From positions 1 to 58,188 of the forward strand of contig CALUOR010000023.1 in assembly GCA_944322285.1 (NCBI GenBank): DNA of 58,188 bases, read 5' to 3'. The position numbers and the translations under genes are program-made. Below the pieces are notes generated by a model. That model was given only the letters and a program-made list of their open reading frames with translations, ran no database searches and was not told the origin of the DNA. The DNA comes from an uncultured Bacteroides sp. (lineage in GTDB: Bacteria > Bacteroidota > Bacteroidia > Bacteroidales > Bacteroidaceae). Shown piece by piece: positions 23,901-33,100 of the stretch (position 1 is the first letter of the stretch; the number at the start of each line of letters is the position of its first letter).

Positions 23901-24406
23901 TTGATTTGACATTTTTGTTCCAAGGAACTGTAGGTAATGACATTTTTAATGTGGCAAGAATAAAAAGGGACGAAGGCACTGGTTATGGGGTGGCGAAGTT
24001 TGATCGATGGACACCGGAACATCAGAATACAGATGTGCCAGCATTGTACTCTGAAAGTTATAGAGAAAATTATCGTGATGCTTGGAATGCAGCCCATCCT
24101 AATCAGCCTTTTGTAAGCACTGTAACATTTCCTGTGACTGGGGAAAATATTAATGGTAGATGGATTGAGAGCGGTTCTTATATAAGATTAAAAAATCTCA
24201 CGTTAGGCTATACTTTTAATAAGTTTAGTGTCTTTGAAAGTATTAGAGTTTATCTGACCGCAACAAATTTGTTTACTATAACAAAATATAAAGGATTTGA
24301 TCCGGAAGTAAGCTCTTTTACAGGCAGTGACGCACAGTTGGGAACAGACTATAGTAGTTATCCTTCTTCGAGAGTAATCACTTTTGGTGTGAATATAAAC
24401 CTTTAA
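20966..24406 (+). CDS. SusC-like TonB-dependent transporter with STN domain
   Basis: 1146-aa outer-membrane barrel importing oligosaccharides together with SusD. A long signal region (to about residue 49) is followed by an STN signalling domain (~53-123, ISLHVEEETVADVLVQIEEL), a carboxypeptidase-like domain (~138-208), the TonB box LDEVVVVGYG (214-223), the plug (~228-340: IRIRGMNSIQGGNNALIVID, ILKDAAATAIYGAQGANGVI) and the barrel. The STN domain fits regulation through the upstream FecR. More A+T-rich than the flanking housekeeping genes. Its leader is opposed by the predicted antisense RNA. Confidence 0.96.
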   Translation: MKNYCNLQNLQAGKLFMFLAKKIPLGMKLFLLTLLCSIGMLQAAGSYAQNARISLHVEEETVADVLVQIEELSDFDFFYNNTHVDLNRRVSVSADNSDIFAILDEVFAGTDVRYTVLDKKIILSNELDGMQQTLQGNVIRGKVVDAGGEPIIGANVLEIGTTNGVITDANGGFSLKVSDNAKLRISFLGYITQEVSIGEKEYLDIVLQEDTQALDEVVVVGYGSMKKSVVTGAISSLPMSSVKPVATQRVDQMLQGQAAGVLVLNTDGSPGAETTIRIRGMNSIQGGNNALIVIDGFQGGDLKSLNPNDIASMEILKDAAATAIYGAQGANGVILITTKKGVSEKPSVNYSSEVGFSHILMGGVELMGAADYARELNALEMANDLDRVPQPLFTDAEIEELERNGGTNWIDEVYRTALIQNHQLSVSGKARRVNYFVSGSFLDQDGVMINSGYKRYSLRTNVGATITDWLDVSLNWDGAIQNKYGANFGGDIDWPGNPVAAATIFSPTISVYDENGNYSKANNRIGDPTVWNPVASARETQNEMRTIHNNVNLSLNFKFLKYFSLQINGGARIQQSENKQFYNLKTFMGNQSNGIGRVRNTYSTDLQNSNILNYTRDIGLHNVNVTAVGEIKVNDETWSYIDNSNFTMQETGVYDLNAAQIQKTSSGQGHRKILSGVGRVNYAYDNKYLFSASIRADGSSVFGENNKWGYFPAASIGWRISRENFMEKLTWVDDIMLRFSWGTTGNQAITNFQTISQIGSVGKYPYLGSASSNLGYGIISAANPDLKWESTRQWNIGLNVSLWNGMFQFVGEYYDKVTSNLLMMRELPVSTGLTSIIDNVGKMGNKGLELSVNGNFKFGDLTWSPGINTTFSKTKVLDLGKDEYIAYSAGGGGHGTNIPFMYLTKGEPFGQIMGFGYEGTWKMEERDEAAKYGQLPGDPKYTDVNHDGKIDFDHDWKVIGNTLPDMIFGISNRFTYKNFDLTFLFQGTVGNDIFNVARIKRDEGTGYGVAKFDRWTPEHQNTDVPALYSESYRENYRDAWNAAHPNQPFVSTVTFPVTGENINGRWIESGSYIRLKNLTLGYTFNKFSVFESIRVYLTATNLFTITKYKGFDPEVSSFTGSDAQLGTDYSSYPSSRVITFGVNINL

Positions 24407-24410
24407 ATTT

Positions 24411-25835
24411 ATGATGATTATGAAACGATATTCATTTCTTGTGGGACTATTGTTATCATTGATAATGCTTAATAGTTGTGATTTGTTTGATTTGTCTGAA
24501 AATCCAAAAGGATTTATTACTCCAGACAAATATTTCAATACATCGGCTCAAATTGAGACAGTTTTAACCGGCTGTATGTATCGGGCGTTTCATTCGTGGT
24601 CAGGATATGCTTATAATCCTGCATTGCATAGGCATTCCGATCAAGAAGAAGGTGGCGATTTAATAATTGGATTAAATCATGGGTCTGATATTTATGCTCT
24701 TCATTTTGCAAATATCAAAGACATTAATTTTGCTTTACGTTCAATAATAGACCGGGGACTTGAAGGAACTTCACAAGAGGAAGTAGAACAATTGGTTGGA
24801 CAATTAAAGTTCTTACGTGCTTGGAATTATTTTCAATTAGTACGGATGTGGGGAGGAATGCAGATACTCACAGAGGATGATACAGGCGATTACTTTATTC
24901 AACTTCCCAAGCGCTCTTCTGTAGAAGAAACATATGCATTTATAATTCAGGATTTTGAAGAAGCCATAGATAAACTCCCGGAGGATTGGGGAGCATTTGG
25001 ACGTCCTAATAAATGGGTTGCAAAAGCATTGTTGGCAAAAGCCTATCTAACTATGGCTACAGCTCCCCTTAATGATGCGAGCTATTATTCCAAAGCTGCA
25101 AGTCTTGCGAAAGAAGTGATTGATTCTCATAAATATAGTTTGGTAGAGGATATTAGAGATGTATTCTCGATGGCAACAGAAGAAGGACCGGAAATGATGT
25201 GGAGTTTTGTTGCTAATGATGAATGCCCGTCAACAGATCCTCGTATTTGGAGTACGATATATGGGTGGGGGGACTATTCAGCTGACCAAGTTTGGGTTGA
25301 TTCCACTTATAATGAACAGCCCAGAAAACATGTTTATTTAGAAACACATGATAAAAATGGTACTTCGGCAACCGAATTGGGACGAAATGCGGGCATACAG
25401 AAGTATTTGTATGATACTCAAGAAAACTTTGATAGAGGATTTACAACAGTGAATATCCCCATAATCAGATATGCGGACGTTCTCTTAATATTTGCTGAGG
25501 CTGAAAATATGTCTAATGGTGGTCCAACTCAAGCAGCTGTTGATGCCATTAATTCGGTTATTAATAGGGCAAATGATTATCAGCCGAATCCTAATTATCC
25601 ACTTTTAACGACAAACATGACACAAGAAGCTTTTGATAAGGCTGTAATTCACGAACGTAATTTGGAATTATGTTTTGAATATGATAGGTGGAATGATATT
25701 GTGAGAAAGAGGATTTTATATGAGGTGACTAGAGAAGAGTATAAACACAATTTTTCTGAGTCTGATTATTTATTCCCAATTCCTGAAAGCGAAATCAGAT
25801 TGAATCCAAATATAGAACAAAATCCAGGTTATTAA
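24411..25835 (+). CDS. SusD-like glycan-binding lipoprotein
   Basis: 474 aa; surface lipoprotein partner of the SusC barrel. Lipobox MLNSC with Cys near residue 23. Family features: ENPKGFITPDKYFNTSAQIE at the start, TPR-like helices (QLKFLRAWNYFQLVRMWGGM), and the C-terminal RNLELCFEYDRWNDIVRKRI with LFPIPESEIRLNPNIEQNPG. It begins 5 bp after susC. Several in-frame ATGs (24411, 24414, 24420) are possible; the lipoprotein signal fits all. Confidence 0.95.
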   Translation: MMIMKRYSFLVGLLLSLIMLNSCDLFDLSENPKGFITPDKYFNTSAQIETVLTGCMYRAFHSWSGYAYNPALHRHSDQEEGGDLIIGLNHGSDIYALHFANIKDINFALRSIIDRGLEGTSQEEVEQLVGQLKFLRAWNYFQLVRMWGGMQILTEDDTGDYFIQLPKRSSVEETYAFIIQDFEEAIDKLPEDWGAFGRPNKWVAKALLAKAYLTMATAPLNDASYYSKAASLAKEVIDSHKYSLVEDIRDVFSMATEEGPEMMWSFVANDECPSTDPRIWSTIYGWGDYSADQVWVDSTYNEQPRKHVYLETHDKNGTSATELGRNAGIQKYLYDTQENFDRGFTTVNIPIIRYADVLLIFAEAENMSNGGPTQAAVDAINSVINRANDYQPNPNYPLLTTNMTQEAFDKAVIHERNLELCFEYDRWNDIVRKRILYEVTREEYKHNFSESDYLFPIPESEIRLNPNIEQNPGY

Positions 25836-25867
25836 TATAAATAAGGTTTGAATCGTTAATAAATAGG

Positions 25868-27703
25868 ATGATTATGAAAGCAATTAATTTGATACATAGA
25901 ATGTCGAAATTTATACTTCTCACAGGATTTGTTTTTACGTCAAATTTGTATGTAAATTCACAAGTAATAGCGCAGACTGGTGCTATTGATGATGTGGTAG
26001 AAGACGTTAGTAGTAATAAACAAGAAATAACAGTATGGGCAGTTCCAGCAGAGCAGAAAGTCCGTCCTGAGGATAGAGTGGAAGTAGAGAATCTTATTTG
26101 GTCTGATAAAGAGAAGGTGATTAATGTTGCAGGAGCAGGGAATGAACATGTTCCTTTCCAAGTCGTTATTACGACCTCTGTAAAAGGTTCTCCACGTGAA
26201 ATTGAAGTTCCTAATGGTTTTATGATTCAAGTCTCGGATTTGATATCAGAACAAGGTAACACAATAAAGAAAGAATACATAAACTGTTATTTGGAGCATT
26301 ATATCATGTTATGCGGAACTTCTGGCCCAGTTGGTGCTACTGGGTATTGGCCTGATGCCATAGTTCCTATTCAGCGTCCTTTCAGTATGGCGGCTCAATA
26401 TGACATCGTGAAAAATAGGCCAATATGGATTGATTTATTTATTCCTCCGCAGACAAAGGCTGGGAAATACCATGGGAATATAGAAGTTTCTCAAAAGGGA
26501 AAAGTTATTCAGATTTTGCAGATTAATCTTAACGTGTACAATTTTACGCTTCCTGAACAGACTTCTTTGATTACGTATATGAATGTGTCCAAAGGACAGA
26601 TTGCAGATTTTTATCATAAGCCTAGTGAGACTGAGGAAATAACAAATATCACTCAAATATATTATGATAAGTTATTTGCCAATAGAATGGAGCCTTGGTT
26701 TAATGATATGTTACGTCCAGATGTTGAATTGAAGAATGGGAAGTTGAAAGTGATTTTTAATCATGAAAGATATTTGTATTATATGAATGAACTGAAAACC
26801 AAGCGAGTTCTTTTGAATGCTCTACCAGGAAATCTGGATAGACAGATTTCTGCACTTCCTTTCAGTGATGAATATAATAAAATAGTGAAATCATACCTCT
26901 CGCAAGTAGAAGCTTACTTTGATAAGAATGGCTGGCATGACCGTCTTGTGTTTAATAGTCCTATTGATGAGCCTCGATCACAGAGAGATTATGAAAATAC
27001 AAGAAAATGGGGAGCTTTAGTTAAAGAAGCTACAACCAATGTACCATTTCTGGTAACGAGAACTCCTGTTCCTCCTAAAGAGCATCCGGAATGGGGCGTA
27101 CTTCAAGGGTTTGTAACGAATTATTCTATTCATGGAAATCATTTAAATGATCCGGAGGTAAGGCAGGCAATATTGCATGAGAAGGAAAAAGGAGGAGAAA
27201 TTACTTGGTATATATCTTGTGATCAACGTTACCCTCAGCCAAATTATTTTATAGATGCTCCAGCGATGGATTTGGTTATGGTTCCTTGGATTACTGCTAA
27301 ATATCAGATGGATGGTATATTGTATTGGGCAATTAATTGGTGGTCGGAAACTGCTAATCCTTGGTTGAATGCGAATACATTCCATTCGGGCTTTTTGTGT
27401 AGTGATGGTTCTATACTCAACGGAGAAGGTTCTCTTTGGTATCCGGGAGATTATGTAGAAAGATATACAGGACAACCAAATGTGAATGGTCCGGTTTCTT
27501 CGATTCGATTTGAATTGTTACGTGAAGGTATTGAGGATTATGAGTATTTGTCAATGTTGAAAAAGCTGGGAGATAATAGCTTTACGGCAAAGCAAGTAGA
27601 GAATTTGGTCGTTGATGTAAAAGCATTCTCAAGAAATGTTGCGGATTTATATTCAGCTCGGAAGACGATGGCAGAACGAATAGAATCGCTGTTAAATGAA
27701 TGA
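25868..27703 (+). CDS. DUF4091 domain protein (probable glycoside hydrolase-like)
   Basis: 611 aa with signal peptide (to about residue 35). An N-terminal beta-sandwich region precedes a TIM-barrel-like part with FNSPIDEPRSQRDYENTRKW, the WAINWWSE stretch, and the C-terminal LREGIEDYEYLSMLKKLG typical of DUF4091. Proteins of this type occur in PULs and are thought to act on glycans, but a common reaction is not established. The conserved DE in SPIDEP is a candidate catalytic pair. It lies 32 bp after susD and is part of PUL 1. Confidence 0.85.
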   Translation: MIMKAINLIHRMSKFILLTGFVFTSNLYVNSQVIAQTGAIDDVVEDVSSNKQEITVWAVPAEQKVRPEDRVEVENLIWSDKEKVINVAGAGNEHVPFQVVITTSVKGSPREIEVPNGFMIQVSDLISEQGNTIKKEYINCYLEHYIMLCGTSGPVGATGYWPDAIVPIQRPFSMAAQYDIVKNRPIWIDLFIPPQTKAGKYHGNIEVSQKGKVIQILQINLNVYNFTLPEQTSLITYMNVSKGQIADFYHKPSETEEITNITQIYYDKLFANRMEPWFNDMLRPDVELKNGKLKVIFNHERYLYYMNELKTKRVLLNALPGNLDRQISALPFSDEYNKIVKSYLSQVEAYFDKNGWHDRLVFNSPIDEPRSQRDYENTRKWGALVKEATTNVPFLVTRTPVPPKEHPEWGVLQGFVTNYSIHGNHLNDPEVRQAILHEKEKGGEITWYISCDQRYPQPNYFIDAPAMDLVMVPWITAKYQMDGILYWAINWWSETANPWLNANTFHSGFLCSDGSILNGEGSLWYPGDYVERYTGQPNVNGPVSSIRFELLREGIEDYEYLSMLKKLGDNSFTAKQVENLVVDVKAFSRNVADLYSARKTMAERIESLLNE

Positions 27704-27716
27704 ACAAATAAATTAT

Positions 27717-27768
27717 TCAATTCGGCAAATAGGTAAGAATGGTTTTAATTATGTATTTGTCGAATTGA
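27717..27768. repeat. 15-bp inverted repeat between two PUL genes
   Basis: TCAATTCGGCAAATA and TATTTGTCGAATTGA pair with a single G.U wobble around a 22-nt loop, just after the DUF4091 stop. There is no T run on either side, so it looks like an RNA-processing or stabilising hairpin, or an operator, rather than an intrinsic terminator. Confidence 0.6.
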
Positions 27769-27827
27769 TAAATAACTTGTTTGCATAGGCTGTATAGGAT
27801 TATAGGGTGAATGTAATTGTATTGCGT

Positions 27828-30800
27828 ATGAATAAATTTTTATCTGTTTTAATAAGTCTGCTTCTCCTGTTGCCAATATCTCTTGGAGCGCAGCGAAGTA
27901 AAATAGCAGAATCTGTAGAACGAATTAAAACATATCCGTTTTATGATCCTGATCCGGTTGCCAATCCCTCAAAATTATTCTACCCGTATTTCCGTTTTGA
28001 TGGTTTTGCGTCTAAAGGAATAGATAAGGATTGGAAAGTTGTTACATTGGAGAATGGTTATATCCGAATTAAGATTTATCCGGAAATCGGAGGGAAAATC
28101 TGGAGTGCTGTGGATAAAACGACTAATAAGGAATTCATCTATGATAATCATGTTGTTAAATTCCGTGATATAGCAATGAGAGGTCCTTGGACTTCAGGAG
28201 GAATTGAATTTAATTTTGGAATCATTGGTCATGTTCCTACCTCTAGTACTCCTATAGATTATCTGATAAAAGAGAAAAAAGATGGTAGTGCCAGCTGTTA
28301 TGTCGCTTCTTATGAACTGCTGACCCGTACGTTTTGGATGGTTGAAATAAACTTGCCTTCGGATAAGGCTTATTTTACAACAAAAACAACATGGTATAAT
28401 GCATCTTCTATAAATCAACCTTATTATCAATGGATGAATGCCGGATATCCGGCTGATGGGAATGCGGAATTTTGTTATCCGGGAACTAATTATATTGGAC
28501 ATGGAGGAGAATTGCATTCTTTTCCGCTTGATGAAGAAGGACGTGATATCTCTTGGTATGAGAAAAATAATTTTGGGAATTCTAAATCATACCATATTAT
28601 AGGAAAATACAACGACTTTTATGGTATATATTGGCATGACAACGATTATGGTTCTGTTCATTATGCAAATTATGATGATAAATTGGGAATGAAAATATTT
28701 CTTTGGGGATTGTCTCGTGAAGGTGCTATTTGGGAAGATTTGCTAACGGACTCTGATGGACAATATATTGAACTACAATCTGGTCGCATGTATAATCAAC
28801 CGGCTTCAGGTAGTAGTTATACACCATTTAAGCATGCAGTGTTTGAACCGCAAGCCGCAGATCAATGGATTGAATATTGGTATCCTGTAAAAGGAATAAA
28901 AGGCATCTTAAAAGCTTCCGATATTGGTGCTTTGAATGTTTCGCGTGACAAAGATTATCTTAAACTAAATTTCTCTCCAACTCAAAAACTTGTAACATTA
29001 GTAAAAGTGTATAATGGAGAGAAAGAAGTATGCGTTAAGCAATTGGAATGTGACGTTCTTGAAACTTGGCAGGATTCTATTCCGATAGAGCAACTACCCA
29101 TTGGAAACTTGCGAGTTGTGATAGGAGATAATTTATTGGTTTATTCGGAGAAAAAATCGGATAATGTAATTAGTCGACCCAAGAAAATTCCGAATGATTT
29201 TAATTGGAATTCTGTTTATGGCTTGTATACCCAAGGGCGGCAGTGGATGAATCAAAAAGTATATGATAAAGCTGAAAAGTTTTTATGTTTATCTTTGAAA
29301 CAGGACCCTTATTTTATTCCAAGCTTGAATAGTTTGGCATCTCTGTATTACCGACAAGGCCGTTATCAAGAAGCTTTGGCTTATTGTCGGACATCCTTAA
29401 GCATAAACACATATTATGGAGAAACTAATTATCTGTATGGTTTGTGTAATATGGCATTAGGAAAGAATACGGATGCAAAAGATGGTTTTTCGGTAGCAGC
29501 ATATTCGCCTTCTATTCGAAGTGCTGCTTATGAAAAGTTGGCTGAAATGTTTTTGATAGAACATAATTGGGGTAAAGTTGAACATTATGCTCGTAAAAGT
29601 CTTCAATCTAATCCTGACAATTTCAATGCTCAAATGGTTTTAGTTGTCACCTATCGTAAAATGAATCAAAATTCCAAAGCGGCAACTATGGTTTCCACAT
29701 TGTTAGAAGAATTGCCTTTATATCATATGGCTAGGTTTGAAGCATATTTATTAAATCTTATAAGTCAAGAGGAATTCATGTCTCTAATACGGAGTGAACT
29801 TCCTCAGGAAACGCTTATGGAGCTATCAGAATGGTATGAAAATATAGGATGTAATCGAGAAGCTTTGATGCTATTGTCATTTATTCCTGATTATCCGATC
29901 GCAAATTATAAAAGGGCATATATTCTTCATAAGGAAGGGAATAGTGCGGAGAGTCTTGTTGCTTTGGAAAAAGCCAATAAACAATCTCCTGAGTTGGTGT
30001 TTCCATTTCGTCCGACTACATTAGAGGCTTTGTCGTGGGCGAAAACTGTTAGTTCGGATTGGAAAATCAAATATTATGAAGGATTGATTTGGTGGGCGAA
30101 TCAAAATGAGGAGAAAGCTTTGTCTCTTTTTAATAAATGTGGAGATCCCGATTTTGTTCCATTCTATTTAAGTCGGGCTTTATTAAAATCAGAAGAAGAA
30201 AAGCTAAAAGATCTGTTGTTGGCAGAAAAAATGTCAGAATCTTGGAGAATAGGTTTTGCATTACTTGATTACTATAATTCAATTCATCATTGGACTGAAG
30301 CTGTGAAAGTTGGGAAGAAGTATGCGAATAAATATCCGTCCAATTATTATATTGGTTTGAAATATGCGAAAGCTCTATGTGAAGCAGGATGTTATAAGCA
30401 GTGCATCTCCACATTAGGCAATTTGTTGGTATTACCTAACGAAGGAGCTTATGAAGGACGTACTATTTATCGAACTGCAAATTTGTATTTGGCAATAGAA
30501 GAGCTAAAACAGGAACGATATAAACGAGCTTTAGCTAATATCAAATTATCGAAAGAGTGGCCTGAAAATTTAGGCGTAGGGAAACCATATGATAATATGA
30601 TTGATAATCGTTTTGAGAATTTTGTGGAAGCGGAAGTGTACAAAAGGATGGGGGATGATGGTAAAGCCAGAGAGCTATTGTTATCAGTGGCTCAAGATAA
30701 ATCCAAACATTCTCGTTTCGAGTCTGCAAGTTTGTTAAATGCATTTGCATTACGGAACTTGGGAAATAAAAATGAAGCTGATGAACTTGTTAAAAAATGG

Positions 30801-30980
30801 CTTGTGGAGTATCCAGATAATCAAGTCGCTCAATGGTGTGCGGCAATTTATAATGGGGAATACGACAAAGCTAACCAAATGCTGACATTACGTGATGAGC
30901 AAGTGGACACAACTCCATGGGAAACTTCTTTTAGAGATGATAACTTTAATCTAATAGTCCGATTGTTTTCTACCCAATAA
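27828..30980 (+). CDS. DUF5107 domain protein with C-terminal TPR repeats
   Basis: 1050 aa from the ATG at 27828, which directly precedes a signal peptide (MNKFLSVLISLLLLLPISLG); seven upstream in-frame codons are probably not used. The N-terminal ~350 residues match DUF5107 (LENGYIRIKIYPEIGGKIWS, NHVVKFRDIAMRGPWTSGGI, YQWMNAGYPADGNAEF), a galactose-mutarotase-like sandwich. The rest is a long array of TPRs (SLNSLASLYYRQGRYQEALA). Secreted or periplasmic. The fold hints at glycan binding or hydrolysis; no activity can be assigned. Last gene of PUL 1. Confidence 0.85.
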   Translation: MNKFLSVLISLLLLLPISLGAQRSKIAESVERIKTYPFYDPDPVANPSKLFYPYFRFDGFASKGIDKDWKVVTLENGYIRIKIYPEIGGKIWSAVDKTTNKEFIYDNHVVKFRDIAMRGPWTSGGIEFNFGIIGHVPTSSTPIDYLIKEKKDGSASCYVASYELLTRTFWMVEINLPSDKAYFTTKTTWYNASSINQPYYQWMNAGYPADGNAEFCYPGTNYIGHGGELHSFPLDEEGRDISWYEKNNFGNSKSYHIIGKYNDFYGIYWHDNDYGSVHYANYDDKLGMKIFLWGLSREGAIWEDLLTDSDGQYIELQSGRMYNQPASGSSYTPFKHAVFEPQAADQWIEYWYPVKGIKGILKASDIGALNVSRDKDYLKLNFSPTQKLVTLVKVYNGEKEVCVKQLECDVLETWQDSIPIEQLPIGNLRVVIGDNLLVYSEKKSDNVISRPKKIPNDFNWNSVYGLYTQGRQWMNQKVYDKAEKFLCLSLKQDPYFIPSLNSLASLYYRQGRYQEALAYCRTSLSINTYYGETNYLYGLCNMALGKNTDAKDGFSVAAYSPSIRSAAYEKLAEMFLIEHNWGKVEHYARKSLQSNPDNFNAQMVLVVTYRKMNQNSKAATMVSTLLEELPLYHMARFEAYLLNLISQEEFMSLIRSELPQETLMELSEWYENIGCNREALMLLSFIPDYPIANYKRAYILHKEGNSAESLVALEKANKQSPELVFPFRPTTLEALSWAKTVSSDWKIKYYEGLIWWANQNEEKALSLFNKCGDPDFVPFYLSRALLKSEEEKLKDLLLAEKMSESWRIGFALLDYYNSIHHWTEAVKVGKKYANKYPSNYYIGLKYAKALCEAGCYKQCISTLGNLLVLPNEGAYEGRTIYRTANLYLAIEELKQERYKRALANIKLSKEWPENLGVGKPYDNMIDNRFENFVEAEVYKRMGDDGKARELLLSVAQDKSKHSRFESASLLNAFALRNLGNKNEADELVKKWLVEYPDNQVAQWCAAIYNGEYDKANQMLTLRDEQVDTTPWETSFRDDNFNLIVRLFSTQ

Positions 30981-31000
30981 AACTTGTAATTTGGATAATT

Positions 31001-31041
31001 GTCTGTCATTGGTAAATTTCATGCCAATGGCAGACTTTTTT
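31001..31041 (+). terminator. Terminator of PUL 1
   Basis: Stem GTCTGTCATTGG / CCAATGGCAGAC with one mismatch, followed by TTTTTTAGTTTT. It lies 21 nt after the DUF5107 gene stop and abuts the pseudogene on the other strand. Confidence 0.85.
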
Positions 31042-31045
31042 AGTT

Positions 31046-31463
31046 TTATACCACAGTCAATGCTGCTTGTTGTAGTTTGCTGGCCATATCATTCAAGGCA
31101 TGTGCAAGCACGGTTAATTCTTCTTGGGTGAAAGAAACAGGTTTGCCATGTACCATATTACCGTTCAAACGTTGGTAGAACCACGATGCGCTTTTCCCGA
31201 AATATTCTTTAGCTAATGCGGATACAGAGATAAAAGCAATATCGGTTCCATCAGTTTTCTGGCTGAAAGTGTACGTTTCAATTCCCCGACTTCTTGTCGG
31301 ATTTTTTGTAAATCATCACTGACGGCTATACTCAGTTGCTTTTGCTCTTCATCACTCATAGAGTTCAGTAAGGTAGTGATTTTTTTATCAATTTGATTCC
31401 GTTCCTCTTCAGGAGCTTTTTCTAAAGCTCCTTCAGCTCAAAAAAATGTTTCACTTTATCCAT
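31046..31463 (-). pseudogene. Degraded copy of the 140-aa gene at 44084-44506
   Basis: The minus strand aligns along its length with the intact gene at 44084-44506: the start MDKVKHFFELKE, the middle FGKSASWFYQRLNGN and the end are all recognisable. An in-frame TAG at codon 14, a frameshift just after it, and a one-base loss near SVSALAK break the frame; its length (418 nt) is not a multiple of three. A relic of the small upstream gene (its ATG, then a deletion) and a decayed promoter (TTTG-N20-TATTCTTG on the minus strand, 31590-31630 region) follow. Non-functional paralogue. Confidence 0.85.
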
Positions 31464-31763
31464 ACCGCTTTTTTTAAGTTACGCTCTAAAATTGATAAGG
31501 AAACCACTCTCCTTAGCCTTTGGAGAGTGGCATCCTTTCCCTTGGTCATTATTCATAAGAGCTCTCGTCTTAATGACAATGCAAGAATAAGTATTATATT
31601 ATCAAACTCCAAATTCTGCAATTATTTTTTGCATTTTGGAGTTACTATTTAAAATAGGGGGGAAGAGGACATATTCCAATCTGTAAAACTCAAATATCAT
31701 TGAATAAATAATAGAGTAATCAATGATACTTGGGTAAATATCCAATAATACTTGAAACGCATT

Positions 31764-32445
31764 CTATTGAGATTCTCTTCTTGCTAAAGGCAATAACAGC
31801 CGTTTGACAAATTCCTTTTTGTATTCTATATTCATTTTGTTCCTGCCTTTGGCGATGATCTCAGTCGCCAATTCACTTTTACGTCCGGCAATGTACTTCT
31901 GCCGTTTTCCGTTGATGACGGCTTCGATGCGGAAATCATGCCGAGAGTTTTCAATGAAGTTGATTTCAGAAACCCAAAAACCATCTTCCATTTTGTAGGG
32001 TTCGACAAAGGTCGGAAGGTAGTGGTTCATGGTTGTGCCAATGGTCGGAGGAACCAGTTTGGAGAGGTGCTGCTCGATGCGGTCTTTCCAATATTCGTTT
32101 ATCTGATACTTGGTGGCATAGTCATAGAAATGACTGATGGCAATACAGACCTCATTGATTATCTTTTTCGCATTCTTTATGCCGTTCTGCTTGGCAAACC
32201 CACCGATCTGGCAATGAGTCTGCAAGGAAGGGAGGAAGTCCTTGATAGAGCTTATCTTTATTCCCTAAAATCGGCATTCCTTTTGAGGCGGCCCCTTTCA
32301 CTGAAGCTGTTAATGGAGCGATATCCAATCCTTTCCGAATAAAATCCGGATGATAGTTGAAAATGGCTCTTTTACTTCTTTCATCCCAATAGAGTTTTCC
32401 GACCTCTTCCCCCCAAAGCATGACGCTTATGACATTATTTTCCAT
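31764..32445 (-). pseudogene. hipA remnant, kinase core deleted
   Basis: The 5' part (32445 to ~32200) encodes the HipA N-terminal subdomain (WGEEVGKLYWDE, IAPLTASVKG, GLPPFLADSLPDRW). From about 32220 onward a different frame encodes the HipA-like C-terminal end (HCQIGGFAKQNGIKNAKKII) with an extension to 31764. The central kinase region, with ATP-binding and catalytic loops, is absent, and the two parts are out of frame. The junction DNA (around 32197-32216) can be read as either flank, as expected for a deletion between short direct repeats. No toxin kinase activity is expected. Confidence 0.8.
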
Positions 32446-32728
32446 GTTTTATCCTTTTAGGCTTTTTATGGATGAGTTGTTCCATCATGTATGCGGAAAC
32501 CGGAATTTCCGGCATCAGTTCGTTGACAGGTTCCAGACAATCCACGACCCGTAGGAGGGAAAGGAAATTGCCCATGTTGATGTTATAGGATTTCCCGTTT
32601 TCAAACTGGCGCAACGTCACCAGGCTGACCCCTGCTTTCTCGGCTGCCTCTTTTTGTGTGAGCTTGCAGTTCAGTCTGTATTCCTTAAATCGTCTGCCTA
32701 ATTCCGTAATGATTTCTGGATTAGACAT
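32435..32728 (-). CDS. HipB-like XRE-family antitoxin/repressor
   Basis: 97 aa from the ATG at 32728. The longer frame from 32755 is disfavoured because the promoter (32791-32760) would start transcription almost at that codon. Helix-turn-helix of the XRE type: RRFKEYRLNCKLTQKEAAEK then AGVSLVTLRQFENGK. In hipBA loci HipB represses the operon and neutralises the HipA kinase. It overlaps the hipA remnant by 11 bp. The reading frame is intact although its toxin is destroyed; it may persist as an orphan repressor. Confidence 0.85.
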   Translation of the reverse strand: MSNPEIITELGRRFKEYRLNCKLTQKEAAEKAGVSLVTLRQFENGKSYNINMGNFLSLLRVVDCLEPVNELMPEIPVSAYMMEQLIHKKPKRIKHGK

Positions 32729-32759
32729 TGCTTGTGTGATAGAGTTGTTTCCCATGTTG

Positions 32760-32791
32760 CAAAGATAAATATATTAACTGTTATGTCCAAA
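32760..32791 (-). promoter_or_regulatory. Promoter of hipB
   Basis: Minus-strand TTTG (32791-32788), 20-nt spacer, TATCTTTG (32767-32760): a full consensus match. Confidence 0.75.
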
Positions 32792-33100
32792 TATTATAGA
32801 TAAGGATTAATATTTTTATTGTTATTTGCTTCTGAATCAGACTGTCATTGGATAATGCCGAACTTGTATTTGGCATGAAGTTCGTGTGTGAAGAAGGTTA
32901 TCGGTTTATATAAATTCATAGCCTCGAAATAAACGATTCTCAGTGATTAGGAAATACAAAGTGTCAGAGGTGAAAAATGATAATCACGGTCTTGTTTTAA
33001 TATATTGCTATCATCATCTGTGCTTTTTATTTCGTTTAGCTTGTCCAATTCATCTCTTTTTGCTATTATTGCAGAAATCTATTTATTAATATAAAAAATT
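32792..33100. other. Intergenic region upstream of the GH2 gene
   Basis: A/T-rich, no reading frame of note. A CTCTTTTTG near 33053-33061 is a poor promoter match for the GH2 gene. No convincing operator, terminator or repeat was found. Confidence 0.4.

Noticed and set aside
31764-32755. A three-gene HipBST-type toxin system (HipS as separate small protein, separate kinase)
   Set aside because: The downstream frame has no kinase motifs at all; it matches only the HipA C-terminal end. A deletion in hipA explains the layout better.
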